From Pseudomonas sp. R-28-1W-6 (lineage in GTDB: Bacteria; Pseudomonadota; Gammaproteobacteria; Pseudomonadales; Pseudomonadaceae), in NCBI RefSeq assembly GCF_009799925.1, contig NZ_WELK01000010.1, positions 75,423-139,422 of the forward strand: a DNA stretch of 64,000 nt, in the 5' to 3' direction. The notes under the pieces are model-generated. The model had not been told where the DNA came from and ran no database searches. It was given only the letters and a program-made list of their open reading frames with translations. Shown piece by piece: positions 28,318 to 37,447 of this stretch (within the stretch, counting starts at the first letter, position 1; each line of letters begins with the position of its first letter). Both the position numbers and the translations under genes were made by a program.

Positions 28318-29586
28318 TTACAGCAGGTTCCAGGTGTAGTTGAAGATCAGCCGGTTCTCGTCGATGTCGCTGCGGTAGTTGGAGCGCGCGGTGACGTTGC
28401 GCACGCGCACGCCGAGGTTTTTCAGCGGGCCGCTCTGCACCACGTAGCCGATATCCAGGTCGCGCTCGAAGTCCTCGCCCTCGAAGCCACGACCGGTGTC
28501 GACGTTGTCGCCCTCGATGTAGCGCACCCCGGCGATCAGCCCCGGCACGCCCAGGGCGCTGAAGTCGTAGTCGTAGCGCACCTGCCAGGAACGCTCGTCG
28601 GCCGAGGCGAACTCGTAGGTCGGCACCTCGTTGCCCAGTGGCGCGATGTTGGCGAACACCCGCGGGAAGGCGCTGTCGCCGTACATGGCCTGGTAGCCGA
28701 GGTAGAAGGTGTGGCCGCCGTGCTTGGCCGACAGCAGGGAGAAGAACGCCTGGTTGTCGATGTCGCCGAGCAGGCGCTCGCCGTCTTCCTCGGCGTCGTA
28801 GTAGCCGAGGTTGGCGCCGAGGGTCCAGGCGCCCAGCGGCTGGCTGTGCTTGAGGCCGAGGAAGCGCTGGTTGTAGATGTCCTCCAGCTGGCCGTACCAG
28901 GCGCTGGCGGTGCTGCGCGCGGCATTGAAGGCGTAGTCGCCGCCGGCATAGTTGAAGGCATCGCTGATAGCGCCGCGCTGCGGCAGGTGGCCGAGCATGG
29001 CGATCATCTGGTCGTCGCCGGCTTCGTTGCGCAGGCTGGTGGAGTTGAGATGGCCGGCCTGCAGGGTCAGCCCGGCGATCTCGCTGGAGGTCAGGTTCAC
29101 GCCCTGGTAGCTCGGCGGCAGCAGGCGGATGTCGGAAAACGCCAGCACCGGCAGGTTCGGCTGCAGCTCGCCGACCTTCAGCTCGGTCTTCGACAGGCGC
29201 ACCTTGCCGGTCACGCCCAGGCGGCTGTATTCGTCGGCCGCCTCGCCGTCGTCCTGCACCGGCAGCAGGCCGCTGTTGACCCGCCCTCGCCCGCTGTCGA
29301 GCTTGATGCCGAGCAAGCCAATGGCGTCCACGCCGAAGCCCAGCGGGCCCTCGGTATAGCCGGATTTGACGTTGAGGATAAAGCCCTGGGCCCACTCCTC
29401 CGCCTTGGACTGCTGGTTCGGCCCGACTATGTCGGAGAAGTCGCGGCTGAAGTAGTAGTTGCGCGCGTTCAGGGTCGCGCTGCTGCCGTCGATGAAACCG
29501 CCTTCTGCGGCGCTGGCCAGGCCGGGGATCGCGGCGGCAATGGCGGTGCACAGAAGGCTGGAGTGGCGTTTGTGGTGGTTGTTCAT
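28318..29586 (-). CDS. benF: OprD-family outer-membrane porin, BenF-like
   Basis: A 422-residue outer-membrane porin with a signal peptide ending near LASAAEGG (about residue 26). The OprD family pattern is visible: [18 protein letters not shown] directly after cleavage, [20 protein letters not shown], and a C-terminal strand ending in TWNLL. Its position at the end of the benzoate/catechol operon next to benE identifies it as the likely benzoate-specific porin (BenF type). The symbol rests on context rather than on residues alone. Confidence 0.85.
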   Translation of the reverse strand: MNNHHKRHSSLLCTAIAAAIPGLASAAEGGFIDGSSATLNARNYYFSRDFSDIVGPNQQSKAEEWAQGFILNVKSGYTEGPLGFGVDAIGLLGIKLDSGRGRVNSGLLPVQDDGEAADEYSRLGVTGKVRLSKTELKVGELQPNLPVLAFSDIRLLPPSYQGVNLTSSEIAGLTLQAGHLNSTSLRNEAGDDQMIAMLGHLPQRGAISDAFNYAGGDYAFNAARSTASAWYGQLEDIYNQRFLGLKHSQPLGAWTLGANLGYYDAEEDGERLLGDIDNQAFFSLLSAKHGGHTFYLGYQAMYGDSAFPRVFANIAPLGNEVPTYEFASADERSWQVRYDYDFSALGVPGLIAGVRYIEGDNVDTGRGFEGEDFERDLDIGYVVQSGPLKNLGVRVRNVTARSNYRSDIDENRLIFNYTWNLL

Positions 29587-29705
29587 GCAAGTACTCTTAT
29601 TGTTATTACCAGGTTGCAGAAACCCGCCCCGGCCCCTGACGGGGCCCGGCATCGCAAGATCGGGCGGGATGGAGCGCCGCCTGCGCACCCGCGCAGGCGG
29701 CCGAT

Positions 29706-30953
29706 TCAGGGCTGGCGGGCCGGCGCGGCGGGCTCGGCCAGTGGTGTGGCGGCGGCCGCTGCCGGGCCTGTGCGCCAGCGCAGCAGCAGGTGCGCGGCGA
29801 TGCCGAACAGCAGGCCCCAGAAGGCCGCGGACAGGCCGAGGAAACTCATGCCCGAGGCGCTGACCAGGAAGGTGATCAGCGCCGCCTCGCGGTCATCCGG
29901 CTGGCCCATGGCATTGGCCAGTGCCGACCCGATCGCGCCGAATAGCGCCAAGCCCGCCAGCGCGGCGATCAGCGCCTGGGGAAAGGCGGCGAACAGCGAC
30001 ACCAGGGTGGCGCCGAACAGACCGAACAGCAGGTAGACCGCGCCGCCGACCACCGCCGAGACATAGCGTTTGTCCGCCTGTTCATGGGCCTCGCGGCTGG
30101 TGCAGATGGCCGCGGTGATCGCCGCCAGATTCAGCCCATGGCAGGCGAACGGCGCCAGCAGCAGGCTGCCCAGGGCACTGGCGCTGATGATCGGGCTGGC
30201 GGGGGTCGCGTAACCGGCGGCGCGCAGCACCGCCATGCCCGGCACGAACTGCCCGGTGAGCGCCACCAGCACCAGCGGCAGGGCGATATTGAGGGTCGCC
30301 GCCAGGCTGAACGCAGGGCTGATCCACAGCGGCGTGGCCAGTTCGAACAGCAGCGCCTCCTGGCGCAGCTGGCCGCTGGCCAGGGCGATCAGGGTGCCGA
30401 CCAGCAGCACCGCCATCACCGCATAGCGCGGCGCCAGGCGCTTGACCAGCAGATAGGTGGCGAACATCGCCAGGACCAGGCCCGGCTGCTCGTCGATGGA
30501 GAGGAACAGCCGGGCGCCGAAGCTGAACAGGATGCCGGCCAGCATGGCCGCGGCGATGGCGCCGGGCAGTTTGCCGATGAGGCGGTCGAAGGTGCCGGAC
30601 AGGCCCACCAGCAGGATCAGCAGGTTGGCCACCAGATAGGCGCCGACCGCCTCGTTCAGGCTGACCTGCGGCAGCAAGGACACCAGCAGCGCCGAGCCCG
30701 GCGCCGACCAGGCGATGACGATGGGTACCCGGTAACGCAGGCTGAGGACGATGCCGAGCACGGCGCTGCCGATGGAAATGGCCCACACCCAGGATGCCAC
30801 CACGGCATGGGACAGGCCGGCGCTGTCGGCGGCCTGGAAGATGATCACCAGCGGCCCCGCGTAGGAGATGACCGTGGCGATGAAGCCGGCGACCAGCGCC
30901 GACAGGGAGAAATCGCGGAACAAGGCGTGCATGGGGCCTCGCAAGGTAAGCAT
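29706..30953 (-). CDS. benE: Benzoate/H+ symporter BenE
   Basis: A 415-residue inner-membrane transporter with about 12 segments. Family motifs [20 protein letters not shown] at the start, [14 protein letters not shown] and the [17 protein letters not shown] segment (about residues 280-296) are typical of BenE. AAGGA precedes the ATG at 30953; an ATG seven codons downstream is also possible. It and BenK give this cluster two benzoate importers of different families. Confidence 0.92.
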   Translation of the reverse strand: MLTLRGPMHALFRDFSLSALVAGFIATVISYAGPLVIIFQAADSAGLSHAVVASWVWAISIGSAVLGIVLSLRYRVPIVIAWSAPGSALLVSLLPQVSLNEAVGAYLVANLLILLVGLSGTFDRLIGKLPGAIAAAMLAGILFSFGARLFLSIDEQPGLVLAMFATYLLVKRLAPRYAVMAVLLVGTLIALASGQLRQEALLFELATPLWISPAFSLAATLNIALPLVLVALTGQFVPGMAVLRAAGYATPASPIISASALGSLLLAPFACHGLNLAAITAAICTSREAHEQADKRYVSAVVGGAVYLLFGLFGATLVSLFAAFPQALIAALAGLALFGAIGSALANAMGQPDDREAALITFLVSASGMSFLGLSAAFWGLLFGIAAHLLLRWRTGPAAAAATPLAEPAAPARQP

Positions 30954-30990
30954 GGCGTTCCTTGGGAAACGCTCTTGTTGTAATGGCTCC

Positions 30991-31054
30991 GTAGGGTGCG
31001 CCGCGCGCACCAGCAACCCAGTGCGCGGGGGCTGGTGCGCACGGCGCACCCTAC
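30991..31054. repeat. REP-like inverted repeat (GTAGGGTGCGC type)
   Basis: A 64-base unit with inverted ends, nearly identical to those at 28238 and 39040. It stands between catA and benE inside the transcription unit, where a stable hairpin would affect mRNA stability or relative expression. Confidence 0.85.
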
Positions 31055-31082
31055 AAGAGCGGTAACCCAGCCTGGGTGACGG

Positions 31083-32024
31083 TCAGGCCTGCTGCAGGGC
31101 GCGCGGACGGGCGCTGCGCTGCTCGGCGGCCGGGGCCGGGGCCTTCTGCAGCTGGAAGTTGAACTCCAGGGTGGCGAAGCGGCTGCCTTCGATGCCGCGG
31201 TCGCGGGCCGCGGCGGCGTCCTCGACAAACTGGATGTCGCCGACCAGGCCGTCGCGGGTGGCGTAGGCGAAGTCGTCCCACAGGTACTGCTCGCCGGCCA
31301 GGTTGATCTGGGTGGTCAGGTGACGATGGCCCGGCGCGGAGATGAAGAAGTGGATGTGCGCCGGGCGCTGGCCGTGGCGGCCGAGCAGGTCCAGGCATTC
31401 CTGGGTCGGGCCGTCCGGGGCGCAGCCGTAGCCGCACGGCACGATGCTGCGGGCGCGGTAGCGGCCCTCGGCGTCGGTGACGATGCGCCGGCGCAGGTTG
31501 TAGGCGCTCTGGCTCTTGTCGAAGTAGGAGTAGTTGCCCTGGGTGTTGGCATGCCACAGGTCGACCACGGCGCCGGCCACCGGCGCGCCGGCGCTGTCGC
31601 GCACCACGCCTTCGAGGAACATCACGGTGGCCTGGTCCAGCTCGCTGCCGTCGTCCATCCGCGCCTCGCCTTCGCAGACCGGGGCGCCGGCCACGTACAG
31701 CGGGCCTTCGATGGTGCGCGGGGTGCCGCCGGTGAGGCCGACCTGGGCGTCCTTGGCGTCCTGCAGCAGGTCGAGGAAGTGCTCGATGCCCAGGCCAGCC
31801 GCCAGCAGGCCGGCTTCGTTGCGCCCGCCCAGGCGGTTGAGGTAGTCCACCGCCTTCCAGAATTCGTCGTCGCTGACTTCCAGGTCTTCGACGATCCTGG
31901 CGATGTCGCTGATGATGCGCAGGGTGAGCTGCTTGAGGCGCGGGCTGCCCTGGTCGTTGTTGAGGCCGCTGGCCTCCTTGAACAGGTCCTGGACTTCGGC
32001 AGTGTGGCTAACTTTGACGGTCAT
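31083..32024 (-). CDS. catA: Catechol 1,2-dioxygenase
   Basis: A 313-residue intradiol dioxygenase that cleaves catechol to cis,cis-muconate with Fe(III). The iron ligands are visible as Tyr165 (in QGNYSYF), Tyr199 (VPCGYG), His223 and His225 (PAHIHFF). The N-terminal helical dimerisation domain (1-105) binds phospholipid in homologues. GAGGAAAT precedes the ATG. It is 30 bases downstream of catC. Confidence 0.96.
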   Translation of the reverse strand: MTVKVSHTAEVQDLFKEASGLNNDQGSPRLKQLTLRIISDIARIVEDLEVSDDEFWKAVDYLNRLGGRNEAGLLAAGLGIEHFLDLLQDAKDAQVGLTGGTPRTIEGPLYVAGAPVCEGEARMDDGSELDQATVMFLEGVVRDSAGAPVAGAVVDLWHANTQGNYSYFDKSQSAYNLRRRIVTDAEGRYRARSIVPCGYGCAPDGPTQECLDLLGRHGQRPAHIHFFISAPGHRHLTTQINLAGEQYLWDDFAYATRDGLVGDIQFVEDAAAARDRGIEGSRFATLEFNFQLQKAPAPAAEQRSARPRALQQA

Positions 32025-32054
32025 GATGATTTCCTCGCTTGTTGTTGTCGGGGC

Positions 32055-32345
32055 TTAGCGGTCGTCGCTGTGAATCGACGAGGGGTGGCGGCAGACGCCG
32101 TCGATTTCGATATCCATGTAGGGGAACAGCGGCAGCTGCAGCAGGGTGTCGTGCAGGGCCTCGACGCTGGCCACGTCGAATACGCTGTAGTTGGCGTAGT
32201 GCCCGGCGATGCGCCACAGGTGGCGCCACTTGCCTTCGCGCATCAGGCCCTGGGCCAGTTCCTTCTCGTCGGCCTTGAGCTGGGCGGCCTTGGCCGGGTC
32301 CATGTCGGCCGGCAGGCGGACGGTCATCTTCACGTGGAACAGCAT
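32055..32345 (-). CDS. catC: Muconolactone delta-isomerase
   Basis: A 96-residue enzyme that converts muconolactone to 3-oxoadipate enol-lactone; it forms a decamer in homologues. The start MLFHVKMTVRLPADMDP, the WRHLWRIAGHYANYSVFDV segment and the terminal MDIEIDGVCRHPSS match the family. It lies 17 bases after catB and 30 before catA. Confidence 0.96.
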   Translation of the reverse strand: MLFHVKMTVRLPADMDPAKAAQLKADEKELAQGLMREGKWRHLWRIAGHYANYSVFDVASVEALHDTLLQLPLFPYMDIEIDGVCRHPSSIHSDDR

Positions 32346-32362
32346 GGCGATTTCCTCTCAGG

Positions 32363-33484
32363 TCACTTGCGGGCGAAGAACGCCAGGCGCTCTTCGTCCA
32401 GGGTCAGGCCGAGGCCGGGGGTACGCGGCACCTGCAGGGCGAAGTCGCGGTAGACCGGCGGCTCGCTGACGATTTCTTCGGTCAGCAGCAGCGGGCCGAA
32501 CAGTTCGGTGCCCCAGGTCAGCTGGCGCAGGGTGACGAAGGCATGGGCCGAGGCCAGGGTGCCGATGGCGCCTTCGAGCATGGTTCCGCCATACAGGGCG
32601 ATGCCGGCGGCTTCGGCGATCTGCGCGGTGCGCAGCACGGCGCGCGGGCCACCGTTCTTGGCGATCTTCAGGGCGAAGATGCTGGCCGCCCCATCGGCGG
32701 CCAGGCTGAAGGCATCCTCGACGCTCTCGATCGACTCGTCGGCCATGATCGGCGCCGGGCTGCGCTGGTTCAGGCGCACCTGGCCGGCGCGGTTGATGCG
32801 CGAAATGGGCTGCTCGATCAGGTCGATGCCGTTGTCGCCCAGCACCTGGCAGGCGCGGATGGCCTGGGACTCGTCCCAGCCCTGGTTGACGTCGACGCGC
32901 ACGCTGGCACGCTCGCCCAGGGCCTGCTTGATGGCGATGACGTGCTTGAGATCCTGCGCCACCGGGTTGGCGCCGATCTTCAGCTTGAAGAGGCGGTGGC
33001 GGCGCAGGTCGAGCATCTGCTCGGCCTCGGCGATGTCCTTGGCGGTGTCGCCCGAGGCCAGGGTCCAGGCCACTTCCAGGCTGTCGCGCACGCGGCCGCC
33101 GAGCAGCTCGCTGACCGGCAGGCCCAGGCGCTTGCCCTGGGCGTCGAGCAGCGCGCTTTCCAGGCCGGACTTGGCGAAGGTGTTGCCCTTGGCCGCCTTA
33201 TCCAGGCGCAGCATGGCGGCATTGATGTTGGCCGCGTCCTGACCGACCAGCAGCGGGCCGAGGTGGCTGTCGATGTTCTGCTTGATGCTCTCCGGGCTCT
33301 CGTTGCCATAGGCCAGGCCACCGATGGTGGTCGACTCGCCGATGCCTTCGAGGCCGTCGCTGCAGCGCACGCGAATCACCACCAGGGTCTGCCGCTGCAT
33401 GGTGTGCATCGCCAGCTTGTGCGGGCGGATGGTCGGCAGGTCGACGATCACCGCCGACACGCTTTCGATCAGGACTTGGCTCAT
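32363..33484 (-). CDS. catB: Muconate cycloisomerase
   Basis: A 373-residue enolase-superfamily enzyme that lactonises cis,cis-muconate to muconolactone. The catalytic Lys-x-Lys is in LFKLKIGANP (about 165-174), metal ligands follow in RVDVNQGWD (Asp), LIEQPIS (Glu) and ADESIES (Asp), and the C-terminal YGGTMLEGAIGT segment is conserved. It has a good ribosome-binding site and lies 28 bases after benK. Confidence 0.95.
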   Translation of the reverse strand: MSQVLIESVSAVIVDLPTIRPHKLAMHTMQRQTLVVIRVRCSDGLEGIGESTTIGGLAYGNESPESIKQNIDSHLGPLLVGQDAANINAAMLRLDKAAKGNTFAKSGLESALLDAQGKRLGLPVSELLGGRVRDSLEVAWTLASGDTAKDIAEAEQMLDLRRHRLFKLKIGANPVAQDLKHVIAIKQALGERASVRVDVNQGWDESQAIRACQVLGDNGIDLIEQPISRINRAGQVRLNQRSPAPIMADESIESVEDAFSLAADGAASIFALKIAKNGGPRAVLRTAQIAEAAGIALYGGTMLEGAIGTLASAHAFVTLRQLTWGTELFGPLLLTEEIVSEPPVYRDFALQVPRTPGLGLTLDEERLAFFARK

Positions 33485-33512
33485 TTCACTCTTCCAGTTA
33501 GACGGTTAAGGC

Positions 33513-34853
33513 TCAGGCCTTGGCGCCGACCAGCTCGCCGAGCGTGCGCTGCCGGCGCTTGGCGCTGATGGCGAACACGCTCATGGCGATGGCGGCAATG
33601 GCGCCGGGGATGGCAAAGGCCATGAAGTTCAGTTGCAGCGGCAGGTTGATGCCCATCAGCGCGCCACCCAGCAGCGGCCCGACGATGGCGCCGTTGCGGC
33701 CGATGCCGGAGGCCCAGCCCAGGCCCGTGGAGCGGATCGACAGGCCGTAGAACTGCGCGGCGCCGGCGTACAGCAGGATCTGCGTGCCGATGGTGGTGGC
33801 GCCGGCGACGAAGATCAGGCCGTACAGCAGCGGCGTCGGGCTCTTGAAGCCGAGCAGGCTGATCGACACGGCGGCGGCGACGAAGAAGCCGACCATCACC
33901 TTGCTCAGGTTGAAGCGGTCGCCCAGCCAGCCGCCGAGGATGGCGCCGGCCATGCCGCCGAAGTTCAGGGCGAGCAGGAACGACAGGCTCGACCCCAGGC
34001 TGTAGCCGGCGTTGGCCATCAGCTTGGGCAGCCAGGAACTCAGCGCGTAGACCATCAGCAGGCAGCAGAAGAACGCCAGCCACAGGCACAGGGTGCGCAG
34101 CGCGCGGCCGTCGCGGAACAGTTCGAGCACGGCCACGCCCTTGCCCTTGGTCTCGCTCAGCAGCAGCTGGTCATCGGCGCCGATCGCCTGCTCGCCATCG
34201 ACCCGCTGGAGGATCGCGCGGGCCTGCACCAGCCGGCCCTGGCGCACCAGGAAGCCGACCGACTCCGGCAGCAGCCAGAGGATCAGCGGCAACAGCAGCA
34301 GCGGCACGGCGGCGGCGAAGAACATTGACTCCCAGCCGAAGCGCGGCAGCATGTAGATGCCGACACCGGCCGAGAGCATGCCGCCCACCGAGTAGCCGCT
34401 GAACATGATGGCCACCAGGGTGCTGCGCAGTTTCTTCGGCGCGTACTCGTTCATCAGCGCCACGGCATTGGGCATCAGGCCGCCGCAGCCGAGACCCGCG
34501 AGGAAACGGCAGATGCCGAACTCGGTGGGGTTGCTGGCGAAGCCGTTGACGATGGTGGCGCCGGAGAACAGGGCGAAGCAGATGGCGATGCCCTTCTTGC
34601 GCCCGATCTTGTCGGCCAGGGTGCCGAAGCACAGGGCGCCAAACATCATGCCGAACAGCGCATAGCTGCCCAGGGCGCCGGCCTGCAGCGGGGTCATGCC
34701 CCACTCTTTCATCAGCACCGGCAGGACCACGCCGTAGATGAACAGGTCGTAGCCGTCGAAGATCAGCAGCAGCGCGCAGAGCGCCATGACCATCCAGTGG
34801 AAGCGCGTGAAGCGCGCGTTGTCGATGACTTGGTGTACGTCTATCTGTCGCAT
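33513..34853 (-). CDS. benK: MFS benzoate transporter BenK
   Basis: A 446-residue major-facilitator permease (aromatic acid:H+ symporter family). The start RFTRFHWMVMALCALLLIFDGYDLFIYGVVLP carries the conserved DGYD motif in the first membrane segment; the loop 2-3 motif GTLADKIGRKKG and the loop 8-9 motif GGWLGDRF are present. Twelve hydrophobic segments are visible. It links the upper benABCD genes with catBCA in one orientation. Confidence 0.93.
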   Translation of the reverse strand: MRQIDVHQVIDNARFTRFHWMVMALCALLLIFDGYDLFIYGVVLPVLMKEWGMTPLQAGALGSYALFGMMFGALCFGTLADKIGRKKGIAICFALFSGATIVNGFASNPTEFGICRFLAGLGCGGLMPNAVALMNEYAPKKLRSTLVAIMFSGYSVGGMLSAGVGIYMLPRFGWESMFFAAAVPLLLLPLILWLLPESVGFLVRQGRLVQARAILQRVDGEQAIGADDQLLLSETKGKGVAVLELFRDGRALRTLCLWLAFFCCLLMVYALSSWLPKLMANAGYSLGSSLSFLLALNFGGMAGAILGGWLGDRFNLSKVMVGFFVAAAVSISLLGFKSPTPLLYGLIFVAGATTIGTQILLYAGAAQFYGLSIRSTGLGWASGIGRNGAIVGPLLGGALMGINLPLQLNFMAFAIPGAIAAIAMSVFAISAKRRQRTLGELVGAKA

Positions 34854-34902
34854 GGCAAGGTTCTCTCTATTGTTTTTGTTGTGAACAACTTGGTGGCCTT
34901 CT

Positions 34903-34965
34903 GTAGGAGCGGCTTCAGCCGCGAACCCGGAAAACCGAGAGCTTCGCGGCTAAAGCCGCTCCTAC
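34903..34965. repeat. REP element (GTAGGAGCGGCTTCAGCCGCG type)
   Basis: A 63-base unit with inverted ends built on GTAGGAGCGGCTTCAGCCGCGA, the classic Pseudomonas REP sequence. It lies between benD and benK. A second, less complete member is at 35770. Confidence 0.88.
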
Positions 34966-34975
34966 GATTTGCTGC

Positions 34976-35746
34976 TCAGCCCAGATCGCCGCCGCCCACC
35001 GGCAGGGTCACGCCGGTGATGTAGGAGGCCTCGTCGGAAGCCAGGAAGAGGATGGCGCCGACCTGTTCGTCGATGCTGCCGTAGCGCTTCATCAGGCTGC
35101 TTTCGAGGGTCTGCGTGACTATCTGCTGGTACCAGGCCTGTTCCTGCTCGCTCGGCGCGGCGCTGTTGCGCGGGATGCGCCGCGGCGGCGCCTCGGTGCC
35201 GCCGGGGGCGGTGGCGTTGACGCGGATGCCGCGCTCGGCGGTCTCGAACGCCAGGCAGGCGGTCAGCGCGTTGACGCCGCCCTTGGCTGCGCCGTAGGGC
35301 ACGCGGTTGACCCCGCGGGTGGCGATGGAGGAGACGTTGACGATGGCGCCGCTGCCCTGCTCCAGCATGTGCGGCAGCGCGGCGTGGCAGCACCACAGGG
35401 TGGGGAACAGCGAGCGCCGCACCTCGGCCTCGATCTGCTGGGTCTCGTAATGCTCGAACGGCTTGGCCCAGATGGTGCCGCCGACGTTATTGATCAGGAT
35501 GTCCAGGCGGCCGAAGCGCGCCACGGCGGCCTGCATCACGCCCTGGCAGTCGCCGGCCTGTTCCAGGTCGGCGGTCAGGGTCAGCACGTTGCCGCCCAGT
35601 TGCTCGGCAAGCTCGTGGACCAGTTCGGAGCGGTCCACCGCCACCAGCAGGCCGCCCTCGGCGGCGATGCGCTCGGCCACGCGGCGGCCGATGCCCTGGG
35701 CGGCGCCGGTGACCACGGCGACCTTGTCTTGGAAACGCTTGTTCAT
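34976..35746 (-). CDS. benD: 1,6-dihydroxycyclohexa-2,4-diene-1-carboxylate dehydrogenase
   Basis: A 256-residue SDR that oxidises and decarboxylates benzoate cis-diol to catechol with NAD+. TGAAQGIG (about 14-21) binds the cofactor, NNVGG follows, and the catalytic motif is YGAAK in VPYGAAKGGVNAL. The ATG at 35746 has GAGG eight bases upstream; a GTG three codons earlier is possible but worse placed. Identity as BenD is supported by its position after benABC. Confidence 0.94.
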   Translation of the reverse strand: MNKRFQDKVAVVTGAAQGIGRRVAERIAAEGGLLVAVDRSELVHELAEQLGGNVLTLTADLEQAGDCQGVMQAAVARFGRLDILINNVGGTIWAKPFEHYETQQIEAEVRRSLFPTLWCCHAALPHMLEQGSGAIVNVSSIATRGVNRVPYGAAKGGVNALTACLAFETAERGIRVNATAPGGTEAPPRRIPRNSAAPSEQEQAWYQQIVTQTLESSLMKRYGSIDEQVGAILFLASDEASYITGVTLPVGGGDLG

Positions 35747-35769
35747 CTGTTGCACCTCGATCTCGACTC

Positions 35770-35846
35770 GTGGGAGCGGCTTCAGCCGCGAAGCTCCTGG
35801 CTGCTCAATTCGCGGCTGAAGCGGAACGCCGCCCGACCGCGCCTAC
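35770..35846. repeat. REP element, diverged right arm
   Basis: The left arm GTGGGAGCGGCTTCAGCCGCG and an inner inverted copy CGCGGCTGAAGCGG are clear; the outer right end is degenerate. It occupies most of the 121-base benC-benD gap. Confidence 0.75.
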
Positions 35847-35867
35847 AAGAGCTCCGCGCTGCGTGCC

Positions 35868-36878
35868 TCAGGCCGACGCGGCGAACTTCTCGTAGTAGAA
35901 ATTGGCCGGGGCAATGCCCTGCTCGCGGATGAACTGGCTGACGGCCTCGACCATCGGCGGCGGGCCGCACAGGTAGATGTCCACTTCGCCGTCGTTGAGG
36001 TGCTTGGGCTCGATGTGCTGGGTCACGTAGCCCTTGTGCGGGTACTGGCTGTCCGGGTTGGCCACGCAGGCGCTGTAGGTGAAGTTGGGGATGCGCGCGG
36101 CCAGGGCTTCGAGCTTGTCCATTTCCACCAGGTCGAAATCGTTGGTCACCCCGTAGATCAGGTGCAGCGGATGGCTGCTGCCCTGCTCGGCGATCTTCTC
36201 CAGCATCGCGGTGAAGGGCGCCAGACCGGTGCCACCGGCCAGCAGCAGCAACGGCCGCTTGATCTCGCGCAGGTAGAAGCTGCCCAGCGGGCCGGCCAGG
36301 GTCATGCTGTCGCCGGCCTTGGCTAATCCTGTAAGGAAGCTGCTCATCAGCCCGCCCGGCACGTTGCGGATCAGGAAGCTGACTTCGCCGTCCTTGGGCA
36401 GGCTGCTGAACGAGTAGGCGCGGGTCTGCTCGCTGCCCGGCACCTTGAGGTTGACGTACTGGCCCGGCAGGAAGGCCAGCTGATTGAGCGCCTCGCCCTT
36501 GATCGACAGGGCGATGGTGCTGTCGCTCAATTTGCGCACCGCGCTGATGGCCGCCTCGAAGCTGGCCTGCTGGGTCTTGCACAGGTCGCTTGCAGCCGGC
36601 ACGCGGATCACGCAGTCGCTCTCGGCGCGCATCTGGCAGGTCAGCACATAGCCCTGCTCGGCCTCGGCCTGGCTCAGGGCGTCCTCGATATAGTCGTCGC
36701 CCAGGTCGTACTGGCCGCCTTCGGCGAAGCACTTGCAGGCGCCGCAGGCGCCGTCGCGGCAATCCAGCGGGATGTTGATGCCCTGGCGGTAGGCGGCATC
36801 GGCCACGGTTTCGCCGACCTTGGCGTCGATGAAGCGGGTCACCCCGTCTTCGAAATTAAGGGCGATCTTGTGGCTCAT
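35868..36878 (-). CDS. benC: Benzoate 1,2-dioxygenase electron-transfer component
   Basis: A 336-residue reductase that passes electrons from NADH to the BenAB oxygenase. The N-terminal ferredoxin domain has the CRDGACGACKC cluster motif (Cys40, Cys45, Cys48) and a fourth Cys near 80 in YVLTCQM. The FAD domain carries RAYSFSSLP and the NAD domain has LLAGGTGLAPFTAML and YLCGPPPMVEAV. The ATG at 36878 opens just before the ferredoxin domain. Confidence 0.96.
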   Translation of the reverse strand: MSHKIALNFEDGVTRFIDAKVGETVADAAYRQGINIPLDCRDGACGACKCFAEGGQYDLGDDYIEDALSQAEAEQGYVLTCQMRAESDCVIRVPAASDLCKTQQASFEAAISAVRKLSDSTIALSIKGEALNQLAFLPGQYVNLKVPGSEQTRAYSFSSLPKDGEVSFLIRNVPGGLMSSFLTGLAKAGDSMTLAGPLGSFYLREIKRPLLLLAGGTGLAPFTAMLEKIAEQGSSHPLHLIYGVTNDFDLVEMDKLEALAARIPNFTYSACVANPDSQYPHKGYVTQHIEPKHLNDGEVDIYLCGPPPMVEAVSQFIREQGIAPANFYYEKFAASA

Positions 36879-36958
36879 GGCGCACCTCGCTAAACAATTC
36901 TTGGCAATGGCAAACGCGGCCTGAAGCGGCGCCAGCGCGGCGGCTTCAGGGCGTGTTT

Positions 36959-37447
36959 TCAGATGTGATAGACGTCGATGACCTGGCGCACGTAGTCGTT
37001 CTTCAGGACCACCTTCTTGGCCTTGATCAGCGGGTTCTCGCCCCGCGTATCGAGGGTGTAGAAGCTGGTGCCGTAGAAGTGGTCGACGGTCTTGTAGCGA
37101 AAACTCAGGGTGTGCCAGTTGAAGCGCACCTGGGTCAGCCCATCGCCCTGCTCGACGATCTCGATGTTGTTGATGTTGTGCGAAGTGCGGGTATCCGGAA
37201 TGGTGGCGCTGGAGCGCTCGGTGCGGATGCGGAACACGCGGTCTTCCAGGCCGCTGCGGTTGCCGTACCAGATCAGCGAGATCTCGGTCTGCGGGTTTTC
37301 CACCAGTTCGTCCTTGTCGTCCCAGGCCGGCATCCAGAACTCGGCGTCCGGCGCGTACAGCTCCAGCCACTCGTCCCACTGCTTGTCGTCCAGGTAGCGC
37401 GCCTCGCGGTAGAGGAAATCGCGCACGGCGTCGTAAGTCAGGCTCAT
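36959..37447 (-). CDS. benB: Benzoate 1,2-dioxygenase small (beta) subunit
   Basis: A 162-residue ring-hydroxylating dioxygenase beta subunit. The N-terminal FLYREARYLDDKQWDEWLELY and the central DFEFWMPAW-like DAEFWMPAWDD segments are typical. Its ATG directly abuts the stop of benA with no gap, so the alpha and beta subunits are translationally coupled. Confidence 0.96.
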   Translation of the reverse strand: MSLTYDAVRDFLYREARYLDDKQWDEWLELYAPDAEFWMPAWDDKDELVENPQTEISLIWYGNRSGLEDRVFRIRTERSSATIPDTRTSHNINNIEIVEQGDGLTQVRFNWHTLSFRYKTVDHFYGTSFYTLDTRGENPLIKAKKVVLKNDYVRQVIDVYHI

